From Morella rubra (Eukaryota > Streptophyta > Magnoliopsida > Fagales > Myricaceae): a DNA stretch of 64,000 bases. The position numbers and the translations under genes were made by a program. Below are positions 12,428 through 22,096 of this stretch, one piece after another. The first letter of the stretch is position 1. The number at the start of each line of letters is the position of its first letter. The stretch lies in NCBI GenBank assembly GCA_003952965.2, contig CM025852.1, positions 7,562,432-7,626,431 of the forward strand, read 5' to 3'. Under the pieces are notes generated by a model. The model worked only from the letters and a program-made list of their open reading frames with translations, ran no database searches and was not told where the DNA came from.

Positions 12428-12742
12428 TGGGAAAAAGGTGATTAAGATGATGGTGTGAAGAGGATTAGCGGGAAATGCTGTTGGAAGGGAAGGGACAGAA
12501 CTCTATCATCTATCTTCTCCCCCAATCTCCTTAACAACCCTAGAAACTCTCTTGTCTAGACCTCTCTTGCCACTTTGCAAAAAACTAAGATGGAAGTACC
12601 AAAAATCAAAGCACGGAGGTCATGCGAAAAGGCTTCAAAATAACATCCTATTCAGATCGCTTTTCCCCTGGTCTCTGCCTGTCTCGGCCTTGGCCAGAAT
12701 CCACGACGGAGGTTTGCTTAGACCTTGGCCATTTTGATCACA

Positions 12743-13158
12743 ATGGCATTTCAAGATTTTGACAAGATAGCAGAACGCCGAAGAGTTGAGAGGCAACGTA
12801 AGCTCAGGAAGAGGATTGCCATTGGCGCAGTTTTAGCTGTTACAGTTGTTGTTCTAATTGCTGCCGGAGTCTTTGTGGTCGTTTCTCATTCGGGACATGA
12901 TAGCAACAAACTAGCAAAACCTCAACATGCATTGACAGTTTTCCTAAAGGAAAATTGAAAGAAAACATAGAAAAGGCCCTCGAGGCATCCAAGGAACTCA
13001 CCAGCAATTCCCTTGCCATGGTTTCGGAGGTTGCATCATTGCTTTCCACAATCCAAGTACAAGGACTTAGCCGTCACCTTCTAGCTAATGAATCCAACTC
13101 ACCTATCTTGGAAAAGGATGAATTTCCCACCTGCGAAACCAATTTTGTTTTCATTTAA
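12743..13158 (+). pseudogene. Captured N-terminal fragment of a type-I pectin methylesterase
   Basis: The translation MAFQDFDKIAERRRVERQRK, then LRKRIAIGAVLAVTVVVLIA, is the typical cytoplasmic lead and signal-anchor of plant pro-region-bearing PMEs. After a frame break near 12955 the sequence resumes as KENIEKALEASKELTSNSLA, MVSEVASLL, and LSRHLLANESN...EKDEFP, which is the end of the PMEI-like pro-region just before the catalytic domain. The middle of the pro-region (including its usual cysteines) and the whole catalytic domain are missing. PMEs de-esterify pectin in the cell wall; this fragment cannot. It is bounded by MULE TIRs, so it was captured rather than left as a decayed native gene. 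Confidence 0.85.
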
Positions 13159-13399
13159 GATGACAATCTTATATGAAATCAATTCCAAAAGATTTGGGGA
13201 AAAAGAATTAGGGTTCTTGATGCGGGGAATCTGATTTGGGGAAGAAGACTTAGGGTTCTTGAGGTTTTCGAATCTGATTTGGGGATTTCTCCCTTTCAGC
13301 TGTAGTGGTTGTTTTTTACGTTCAAGGGGTCGAACCAATTGACATCTAATGTGGGATGACATACTGGCTGTGGGACCAACCATTTTGCAACGTTTTAAA

Positions 13400-13607
13400 C
13401 TGATGTGGCATATTTTAACAGGTGTTAGTATGTTATTGGATTTGACGTGGTCGCTGTCAGCCAAGTCTGCAAATTTCGTTGGTTATCTGCTGGTAGGACT
13501 AATGTGGGAAAAGTTACAAACCCCAGGGGTATCGATAGGACAAAAAATACCTTAGGGACCAATCGGGGAAAAGGCTAAACCCCAAGGACTGTTGGAGTAA
13601 TTTAGCC
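13400..13607 (-). repeat. Right TIR of the PME Pack-MULE
   Basis: Inverted partner of 12208-12427; ends ...GGAGTAATTTAGCC at 13607, immediately followed by the target duplication TTACTTTAA. Confidence 0.92.
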
Positions 13608-13616
13608 TTACTTTAA

Positions 13617-14185
13617 TTTGTGTAATCCATCGACACTAGAAAAGAAAATAACAAACACCATTATGTACTGCGTTTCCATTTCTAACTTATTTTACTCAAA
13701 CCATGATGACACAACTAAATACCATTACCGGGTTATTGAGTTTTCTTTGCAAAACAATTCATGTGCATGACTTTATGCTTATGTTTCTTTCACTCTGCTT
13801 ATGTTTTTTGCATGGAACAATCTCTCTTCTTGTTGTCCATCGTGATCTGAAGCCAGATGTATGGCATTGCTTATTGACTATTAGTCTTCCTCCCCAATAT
13901 ACTACTCTTGCATTTGGAATGAATGTGCTCGTGCATATGCAGGTCCTTTGTTCTTTTTTTCTAAGCATGTGCATGTCTTTTATTTGTGTTTTTAGTTTTC
14001 ATTCCAAATTTCAATAGTAACTTTTTATATGACTGCTTGGCAGAATTTTCTTTTTCTCATAAGAGATGAGGATTCTCTAATGTAGGGTGCACTGATTTGT
14101 ATATGATTTATTTGTCTTCTTGCCTACTTTTAGAACATCTGAAAACTGATAAATCTGCAAAAATTTCTTATGAACACAGAAAAAA
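13617..14185. other. MULE interior, unassigned; isolated HRDLKPD motif
   Basis: One frame near 13840-13860 spells VVHRDLKPD, the catalytic-loop motif of protein kinases, preceded by T-rich intron-like sequence. No DFG, APE or other kinase motif is seen nearby, so this is at best a tiny captured exon fragment and may be chance. Confidence 0.25.
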
Positions 14186-15277
14186 TTGGAGTTAATACCT
14201 AGGATCAAGCGCTATGCTAGGAAGAGTAAGAATACAGTATCATCTTCGAGACCGAGGATAGAGGTGCACGAAAGTCCAAACCTTGCTAATTTTCGAAATG
14301 ATGATTGTGTTATATCATTTGATTTGGATTTTGCTGAAAAGACGGTGATTCGAGGAAGGAACATAGAACTCGATCTGTTAGGTGAGTTAGATCTCTATGG
14401 TCATTTCCAATTTCAAGGGTGGGAGAATTTGTGTGAAATGGGCAGATATGCGTACCCAAAGTATGTTAGACAATTTTTTGCCAACGTGACGTGAACCAGG
14501 GATAATGGTCTTACCATTAGGAACTTAGTGGGTAGGAAGCTCATTGAGCTTACTGTTGAGAAGTTAAGTGAGATTATGGGGATCCCTTGTCGTAGGGAGC
14601 ATGTATATGAGCAAAAAGTTAGGCCTCAGGAAAATAATTGGGACTATTGGGATGCTGTTAGGTTTCTTTTAGATTGGGATGATGAAGAAGATGTACCTAC
14701 ACATTTTAATGCAAAAGACCTTAAGTTGTCTCTTAGGCTTCTCCATCTCATTTCAACCTATAACTTTCTACTTAGGGGTGGTCATAGATGAGTGGTTACG
14801 TTTATGGACGATTATATGCTTGAGCATCTCATGAACCATAGGCCCATAAATCTAACTTTTATCATGTTGGAGCATATTGTGTTTGCTCGTGAGCATAACA
14901 ATGTCCTCCCCTATGGATTGATTTTTACCAAAATTTTTAACCACCATGGAATTTGCATGGATATGAGAGAGGTTGACGCACCACCTCAATCCGATGCCTT
15001 TAACCTCCAAACATTGAAAAAGATTGGTTATAGGAAGAACTCGAGGGGAGAGTGGGTTCCTAAAGCCGATAGTGGGGAGGATAATCAAGGTGAGGAGGGT
15101 GCAAAAGTTCTTCCTCATTCCTCGACTACTCATGAGCAGTCTTCTTCATCCTACACGGCTTGGCAAGATTTTATAGAGAGTCGCATTGAATTTATAGAAC
15201 GTGGCTAGAGGCAGATTCTCGACAGCGTTAAGAAGGTGAAAGATAGCTTTGACAAATATTTTCAATCCCTTAAGTGA
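14186..15277 (+). pseudogene. Plant transposon-associated PF20167-like protein, with three in-frame stops
   Basis: A single reading frame runs from 14186 to the stop at 15275-15277, broken only by TGA 14492-14494, TGA 14789-14791 and TAG 15206-15208. It has the layout of the 'putative plant transposon protein' domain: WENLCEMGRYAYPKYVRQFF (compare ...LVREFYANL in the family), then IGIPCR-like, FLLDWDDEED, LRLLHLISTYNFLLRGGHR, and FIMLEHIVFAREHNNVLPYG, followed by a Ser-rich tail and a short coiled coil (VKKVKDSFDKYFQSL). Such genes are scattered in plant genomes with transposons; their biochemical role is unknown. Frame conservation with only stops suggests recent decay by point mutation. Confidence 0.75.
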
Positions 15278-15400
15278 TCATTGAGGTATTTTTCCACCAT
15301 ATCACGTCTCACTTAGTTTTGTAGTTAGTTACTTGAAATTTTTCCATTTGTTTGTGATGGTATATGATTGTCCAATTATATGGTGTTGATGGCTCAAGAT

Positions 15401-15626
15401 TTCAAGCAGTAAGGAACACAGTCCAACATAAAGATGTGGTTACAGAACATGAATATGTATAAGTTTATATATGTCAGTAGTAGATTTGTTAGAGCAGATT
15501 TGTTAGAGCAGATTTCAAGCAGCAAGGAACACAGTCCAACATAAAGATGTGGTTACAGAACATGAATATGTATAAGTTTATATATGTCAGTAGTAGATTT
15601 GTTAGAGCAGATTTGTTGTTTATGTG
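15401..15626. repeat. 113-bp tandem duplication downstream of the PF20167-like gene
   Basis: TTCAAGCAGTAAGGAACACA at 15401 recurs as TTCAAGCAGCAAGGAACACA at 15514; both continue through 'aagatgtggttacagaac' and 'atgtcagtagtagatttg'. A shorter third partial copy of the last phrase follows at about 15630-15655. Confidence 0.9.
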
Positions 15627-15659
15627 TAAGTATATATATGTCAGTAGTAGATTTGAACT

Positions 15660-17190
15660 AAAATGAAGTTTCTTGGGTTCAAGGAATGAATATGTACAAG
15701 TGATCGTACCTAGGCTGTTTTTTTTTTTTTTTTTTATGGATTTCTATTATATCCAATCCTCCTGTTATATTTCTAATGGTGCAAACTATTTAAATGGTAT
15801 CCACCTTTCTCGCTCTTTAATATTTCTAAAGGAGACAAGTCTTGGCGTGCTCATCATTTAAAGACAGCAATACGTTGCCTTTTGTTTTGTCTCTTAGCTT
15901 GCACAACCCTCTGTATAATTTTTCTTACGCCTCGGAGGTTTTCTAATATCTCAGTTTTTGGTGCACGTTTTCAAAGAGTTTGACTTAGGAACGAAGTTAG
16001 ATGCAATGGCATAGTGGGTTCCCTTTAAGCCTACTTGTCTGGTGCTAAAGGTAGGTTACATAGGCGTGTATGAAGAACTTGGATCCCCCTGACCGACGAA
16101 CTCTCTTGGAAGATCTTACTCCAAGATTATGGAGGAAAACATTGAAGCAATACCATGCTTTTCGTTGCACTCTTAAACCTAGCCCTGAAATCTCACGTGT
16201 CATAAAACAAGGTTGTTATTTCATGTCTCGGCTTCAAAGCCCCTGTGCAATTACTTTACACACAAAAATCCTCCGCCAAAATTTAAAAAAGAAACAAAAA
16301 AAACTTTATTAATAGTTAAAATTTTGTATTTACAGAGAGTGAAGACCGGAAGTTGCCAAAACTACCACTTGAATGCCCAAAGTAGTCCACCACCAAAGTG
16401 TCAACCTTCATACCCACAAGTAGAAGCCACCTATCACGACCACTGCCTTAACTTCTAGGGACACAGTTTGACCATAAATTCAACAAGAAGCATCATCTAA
16501 ATTTCAAATGAAATTGGCCACTTTGAGAATCTAACTCCAAGACTAGCTTTAAGTAAAGTGGGACGTCAACCAAATCAGAATCAGGAATATGAGGATAAAA
16601 TCTCTACCTCTTTAACTTTACTTTCAACAAGTAAAAAAATGGAAAGATTGGACTAAAATTTAGACCCGGTCTTTATCCACTTTATAAGCTCTTATGGATC
16701 TATCCTGTCCTCTGAGGGACTAACATGACCAAGTCATGTCCATTTGTTTCTCCCCAAGCAAACATATGACCAAGTCAAGTCCGTTTACTGTGAGCCATAC
16801 AAAGATTGGAAACCTTGAGTGGAGTCAAAGGCAGAGTGGCAATCGTAAGAACAATAGCTGCAACATGTTCGCAAGAGTTCTATCCTAAAAAAGAACATCC
16901 ATCCAAGAAAAAGAAATCTGCCAAACATACATCCAAAAAAAAAAATCCACCAAAGAACTTACTTAAAAAAAAAAAAAAAAACTTCTATCCCAAAATAGGA
17001 AATCCGCCAAGATGCTTTATGTGTCCATATCAGACATCACTACTGTCAAGAAAAACATAAAATGCTCAGTTAATAGAATATGATCACCAAATAAAAAATG
17101 TAATGAAATATCCAAATATAATATTCTACCACAAAGGGATATTCTAGAAGTCATCGAGGCTCCTAAACCGTCCACATTGTGATTGTTCCT
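15660..17190. other. MULE interior, unassigned
   Basis: Contains a poly-T run at about 15719-15735 and adenine runs at 16940-16980. Small open frames at 16070-16458 are not recognised and partly overlap each other in different frames. No clear gene. Confidence 0.4.
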
Positions 17191-19595
17191 TATCGTCGCT
17201 CGACCCTTGTAAAGAAATAAAATAAAAAGGGAATACAACGAGAGACTAAGTTCTAAAAATTGAGAAATGGTGCAGGATAGCTCCTCTAGCTCATTTTCTA
17301 ACTGTAAGTGACGAGCGACTAGTTGGGATGACGTGCCATTGATACGATTGCCCCGCGACTGTTTCGTAAGTTCAATTGCACTTTTTAGCCGTTTGTTGCC
17401 TCGATGCTTGGGCTGTCGTGCCTTGAACCCCTTTGTAGTCGCAGCTAGGGTAGCTAGAGATTCATCTCTCATTTGTGCTCCATCTGTAGCTTCTGCATTG
17501 CACATCTGTGTGGAAAGTGTTAGCTCTCCAAGTTCATTGATCATACCGTTGTAGTAACATTGAAAGACCTCCCACTCTTCTGGCGTATCTCCATATTTTG
17601 ATATCATAGCAGCGTAGAGATTCATGTATCTCCTGCGGTTGGTTGGTCTCTCTAAATTTGGATCATTTGTGTGCTTGGAATGGATCTCTAAACTGATGTT
17701 GCTCTTGCTTTTCGCGTCCCTCGTTCAAGAATGTAGTCTTCAGGAATTGCAAAGCAAGTCAGCCTCTGTCTCAATACCCAAATGATGTGGTAGCATATTA
17801 TACTAACATACTCGAAGTATCTACAACTACATTTATGAAACTTATTTGTGGTGGTGATAACATGTCGCTTGGCCAGTGAACATATATAGGATGGGTGCTG
17901 ACTGTAAACATGTAGAGAAACCTCTTTAGAGCCAAACACCTCTCTTTGACAATCAAAACAAACCCAAAAATATTTTTCCCATTGTTCCAAAGAAAGGGCC
18001 AAAACACTTGGGGTGTAAATTTCAAATGCATGGAACATATTGGGTCCTCCACCCTTAAAATAGGCAACTTGTCAAGCATTTGAAAGTTAGATTTAAGCTC
18101 ATTGTACCACATGTTATCAATTGCTTGTTGAAAATGTCGGAGAAGTCTGGCCATGTTCATTATAAACTTCAAGTAGAGACGCAAGGTTGCATTAAAAGCT
18201 TTCACTTAATTGTATAGTTCTCTTACCCGTGCAAAAAACACTTCTAACATAGGTTGGGGTTTACTTCTCGCGTTTCTCGTATATCTTTTGCAGCCACTCG
18301 TTGTCATAGAGATCATGAACATCAATTATCTTAAACCAAGCAGCCTCAAAATCATCCACGTCACTATCTAAAAGAAGTCTAGACCAATCCCTCTTGAACT
18401 CTCTGTCGCCAAACAATGAAGCAAGATTCTTGAGTGCATTTTGGTGAATATGCCATACACAAAGGAAATGACATGTTTGGCAAAGCATTGGGAATTGCAA
18501 CAAGCATAGTTGCATCTTGATCAGTAAAGAGAGACTGAGGTGCCTTTCCCCCTATATACTCGACAAATGTCTCAAACAACCATTAGAATGATTGAGCCAT
18601 CTCATCAAACAATAGGCATGCCTCGAATACTATACTCTGTTTGTGATGATTCACTCCCACAAATACACCTAGTGGTCGGTGCTCATCGTTTGTCCTGTAC
18701 GTAGTATCAAATGAAACGAAGTTCCCAAAGAGTGCATAGTCATTTCGCATCTCGTGGTCAGACTAGAAGACGTTATTCATGCGATCATCATCGTCCAACA
18801 TAACCCTGAAGAAAAAATGTGAATTCTTATCGTATTGATCGCCAAACCAATTTAAAAGAACACCACATACCCCAACCTTCATAGTTTTTCTTCTTCTACA
18901 GCTCAAATAGTTTTTCAAGTCTGTTCGAGTGAATCCCAATTTTTCTTTACTCCCTGCCTGAGCCGCCATCAAATAATGTACTAGTTTAGGCGAAATCCTA
19001 GCTCTTTCTACATCATCTACCTCGAGGCACTACACTTCATTGATACTTCTATGTGAGCAGAGCAGGTGGGCTTTCGATGACGTAGATAGTTCATGGTTAT
19101 GTTATGCATACCAATCAAATGTGCAATACTTCCCACTTGGCTGTTGCTGGATGATGAAACAAGCAAGAGACTAGGTCCTTGTATTTTGTCGTTCCTTCTA
19201 TACTGGCACCTTGGGATCTTTTGTTCTTCTGAATCCTTGTTTGCTGCATACAAACATTCTACTTGTAACGTATCTTGTTTCTTTATTCTTGTGCGAGTCA
19301 TTCTTGCGAATGCTAAACCCGGCACTAATTGCATAACTATTGTACCAGTCGTATGCATGTTCTTCATCTCTAAACTCTAAGGTCCAAATATTTATGACGT
19401 TCCTGTTGTCTGCTCGAACCATATCAGCTGTTTGATCTAACTATACAAACCATACAAATGAGACAAATAAAAAATTATAAAAAAATTGTTGAATGAGAGA
19501 CCAAAGAAAAAATATGACTCACCATCTGGGTTGGCTGTGTTACTAGACCCTCGCTTATTAATATTTGGGAGAATGTCGCAATGCATCTCCGCCAT
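17191..19595 (-). pseudogene. FAR1-RELATED-like MULE transposase, nearly full length, broken
   Basis: On the minus strand exon 1 (19595-19523) gives MAEMHCDILPNINKRGSS and ends at GATG|GTGAGT; an 82-bp GT-AG intron (19522-19441) follows. Exon 2 starts LDQTADMVRADN and the FAR1 DNA-binding domain is clear: LEFRDEEHAYDWYNSYAISA. Next come HNHELSTSSKAHLLCSHRSI, LGFTRTDLKNYLSCRRR, a DDE-type transposase region with FGNFVSFDTTYRTNDEHRPL and LFTDQDATM, then LCVWHIHQNALKNL. The SWIM finger (CSCRYFEYVSIICYHIIWVL) and the PEDYILER tail lie near 17700-17850. FAR1-type proteins bind DNA as MULE transposases or, when domesticated, in phytochrome A signalling. Several stops and frame breaks (for example near 18580, 18765, 19220) show this copy is inactive. 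It lies within MULE TIRs, so it is the element's own transposase rather than a host FRS gene. Confidence 0.85.
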
Positions 19596-20605
19596 CTATA
19601 AACCTGTTTAATTTAATATCTACATATTAGTAAAAATCATACACTATTTCCTATAAAAATCATCGACACAAAGAATCGGCAACAGCTCAGGCAACTACTT
19701 CCCCATTTTTGAAGGAGGCCTCGCAGAAATTTTATTCAAATAGAATCACCAATAAATTAAAGATACAAACTAGGTAAAAAATACTAAAAGTGATATGTTT
19801 TCTTGGTGATGGAGATGTGGAAAGGAGTGGGGTTATTCCTCAACAGAGACCTAGAACTAGTTAATGGGGTTGCAATGGCTCTTCAAATTAATCATATATC
19901 CTCCTAATCATGTTGTCATCTAAAGATTAAGAAATATGAAACGAGATTTATAGCTCATTGATCTCAAGGCTAACAAAATAGCACTGATTCAACAACTTTT
20001 AGTGTTTTACTATGTATATTCATGGTCGTATCTTACATCCTGGCCTAGAAGTTTTACACATATCATTTTCAATTGGCAGTTTAGACCACTAGCGTCGGAC
20101 CACAAATTCATTCACAATAAACCAATTTAAAGTGAAACCACAAGCGTCAGACCACATACTCTTTAAATAATCTCACTTTTAAGTGTCACAGCATACAGAC
20201 AAAAAACATCAAAATTTCTCTCTCTCTTTACTCTCACTGTTGCAGCAAATATATGAATACAAATAACAAGCTACAGATAAGAAACATCAATGTTTACTCA
20301 GATTTTCTCTCTTTAAGTGAATACATACAAACCCACTGATTCTCTCTTTAAGTGAATATATACAAACTAAACAACTCAAAAGAGACAAAGCGTTTAAAAT
20401 CAAGCTAAACAGATACTTTTGAAACTCACCCAAGGAAAATGAGAGAATAACTTTGAAGCAGAGACAATGGGAACCTTCTAACCTTTTTTTTTGTTTTGTC
20501 TAAGACTAGGGATTCGGAGGTTGGGGATTTCGAAATGAGATTTGAAATGGGGGATTTGGGAATAAAATGGCTGAAAACGCATGTTCACGCCGCAATGGTC
20601 GAGGT
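19596..20605. other. MULE interior 5' of the FAR1-like gene, unassigned
   Basis: AT-rich non-coding sequence that should contain the promoter of the minus-strand transposase. No coding signal. Two related phrases with 'gcgtcagaccacat' and 'gcgtcggaccacaa' near 20090-20155 are the only internal similarity noticed. Confidence 0.4.
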
Positions 20606-20810
20606 GTGGTCACACTTAAATTATAGTGGTCCGACCGGTACAGATGTGGAGATAAAAGACGCGTGCCTGACTAGAGCCGAGCCTAGCCGACGACAGAGAG
20701 GCCTCATTAAATGACGTGGTGGCCTCTCTGTCGTCTATTTCGTGGGATTCAATCCAGACCATGGGTCTGGATGAGTCTGGACCCATACGGTCTAGACTGA
20801 ATCCAAACCC
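20606..20810 (-). repeat. Right TIR of the 10-kb MULE
   Basis: Inverted partner of 10798-11003; ends GACTGAATCCAAACCC at 20810 followed by the target duplication GTAGATGAG. Confidence 0.9.
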
Positions 20811-22096
20811 GTAGATGAGGATGTGGGTGTAAATGAGGAGTTGGGTGCTAATGAGTTGAGTGGCTTCAATGGGACAGATGTTAAAGAATCCAATCTATTT
20901 TTATATATTGATAGCCTGGTAAGTAGAGGGACAGAAACTAGCACTAACGTGGACTGGTTTGGGATATTTTTAAATATTGTAGGTGAGGATGATGATGGTC
21001 CTCTGTTGAAGTACCAGGATAGTGATGGGAAGCGAAGCTATGACGGAGCTGACAAAGATCAGGCCCCACGACATAAGAATTACTTGGAGTTTATTGAGAA
21101 AAATGACATGGTGGGTGAGGTGTCACTAGAAAATGGCCTCATTTTTCCCAATACGAATGTCCTAAGGAAGCCATTGAGGCGATATACAGTTCCGAAGAAG
21201 TTTGACTTTACTTACCTCCACAATGATAAGATTCGGGTACAAGCTTAATGCGCCATTGAGGATTGTACATTCTACATATTTGCCTCGAAAATGAAGACTC
21301 TGATTCGATTTAGATAAAGCATTTCAGAACATATAGTGAGCATTACGAGAAAAAAAAATGTGATGTGGAGTTCTTGGCATAACACTATCTTGCAAACTTT
21401 AGAGACCGCCCTACTGGCCTGCAGCTGCACTTAAGAGCCAGATCCATCGTGACCTTAACATCGACGTGCCCTAACATCATTGTTATCGAGCTAAACGAAT
21501 GACCTGTAACTGCGCCTGACGAATATGTAGCTATCTTGTACAAGCTGTCCACTTTTTTAAAATCGTATAAGCATGGAATTCATGCTACGACAGGGCCTGA
21601 GTCATGGACAAACGGGTTCGATAATATAATACTAGCACCTTTTGTAAGGATCCAACCTCTTGGCCTGCAGCTACACTTAAGAGCCAGAGCTGTTGTGACT
21701 TTAACATTGACGTGCCCTAACATCATTGTTATCGAGCTAAACGAATGACCTGCAACTGTGCCCGATGAATATGTAGCTATCTTGTACAAGTTGTCCACTT
21801 ATTTAAAATCATATAAGCATGGAATTCATGCTATGACAGGGCCTAAGTCATGGACAAAGGGGTTCGATAATGTAATACTGGCACATTTTGTAAGGAAACG
21901 GCCTAGAAGGCCCAAGAAAGCTTGGAAGAGGGCACCTGATGAATCGGACCTCTCATACAAAGTTAGTCAATATGGATACGTGGTAAGATGTGGAAACTAT
22001 GACATCGAGAGTCAAAATCCTCGTTCTTCCCACACCCTAAAAAGGCCTAACAAGGTGTGGAAGAAAAAGATAGAAGGTAATCTCACATTACAATAG
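20811..22096 (+). pseudogene. MuDR-type MULE transposase, 3' piece with catalytic core deleted
   Basis: The acidic linker resumes after the insertion (NEELGANELSG), followed by LLKYQDSDGKRSYDG and the N-terminal DNA-binding region RRYTVPKKFDFTYLHNDKIR, VQA, stop, CAIEDCTFYIFAS, as in plant MuDR-type transposases. At about 21415 the text jumps directly to the C-terminal end: YKLSTYLKSYKHGIHAMTGP, KSWTKGFDNVILAHFVR, then RPRRPKKAWKRAPDESD, the usual basic tail. The DDE catalytic region and most of the zinc-knuckle segment are absent. A 246-bp tandem duplication of the C-terminal piece adds to the damage. Not functional. Confidence 0.8.
21415..21900. repeat. 246-bp tandem duplication of the MULE C-terminal segment
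   Basis: TGGCCTGCAGCTGCACTTAA at 21415 recurs as TGGCCTGCAGCTACACTTAA at 21661; both copies include 'catcattgttatcgagctaa' and the frame for YKHGIHA. Copies differ by scattered transitions, so the duplication is not very recent. Confidence 0.92.

Larger units (their letters stand above)
12208..13607. mobile_element. Pack-MULE carrying a pectin methylesterase fragment
   Basis: Both ends read GGCTAAATTACTCCAACAGT toward the interior (the right end inverted). Perfect 9-bp target duplications TTACTTTAA flank it at 12199-12207 and 13608-13616. TIRs are about 210-220 bp and the element is 1,400 bp. The interior has no transposase; instead it holds a 5' fragment of a host pectin methylesterase gene. 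This fits the definition of a Pack-MULE: a non-autonomous Mutator-like element with captured gene sequence. The perfect target duplication suggests it is younger than the MULE it sits in. Confidence 0.93.
10798..20810. mobile_element. MULE with TIRs and 9-bp target duplication, carrying FAR1-like transposase
   Basis: Left end CGGTTGGATTCAGTCCAGAC is matched in inverted form by the right end (...GACTGAATCCAAACCC). The flanking 9-mers are GTAGATGAA (10789-10797) and GTAGATGAG (20811-20819), 8 of 9 identical, as expected for a Mutator-like element. It is 10,013 bp long and lies inside an older MuDR-type transposase gene. Contents: unassigned DNA, a younger Pack-MULE at 12208-13607, a PF20167-type pseudogene on plus, and a FAR1-like transposase pseudogene on minus. 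The minus-strand transposase supplies the family assignment; multiple stops make the copy non-autonomous now. Confidence 0.88.

Noticed and set aside
13840..13870. Kinase-like HRDLKPD motif as evidence of a kinase gene
   Set aside because: No other kinase motif in any nearby frame; a seven-residue match is too short to call a gene.
17017..17625. 202-codon minus-strand frame as an independent gene
   Set aside because: It is the C-terminal tail of the FAR1-like transposase, reached by a frame shift near 17630-17690, running on into non-coding sequence.
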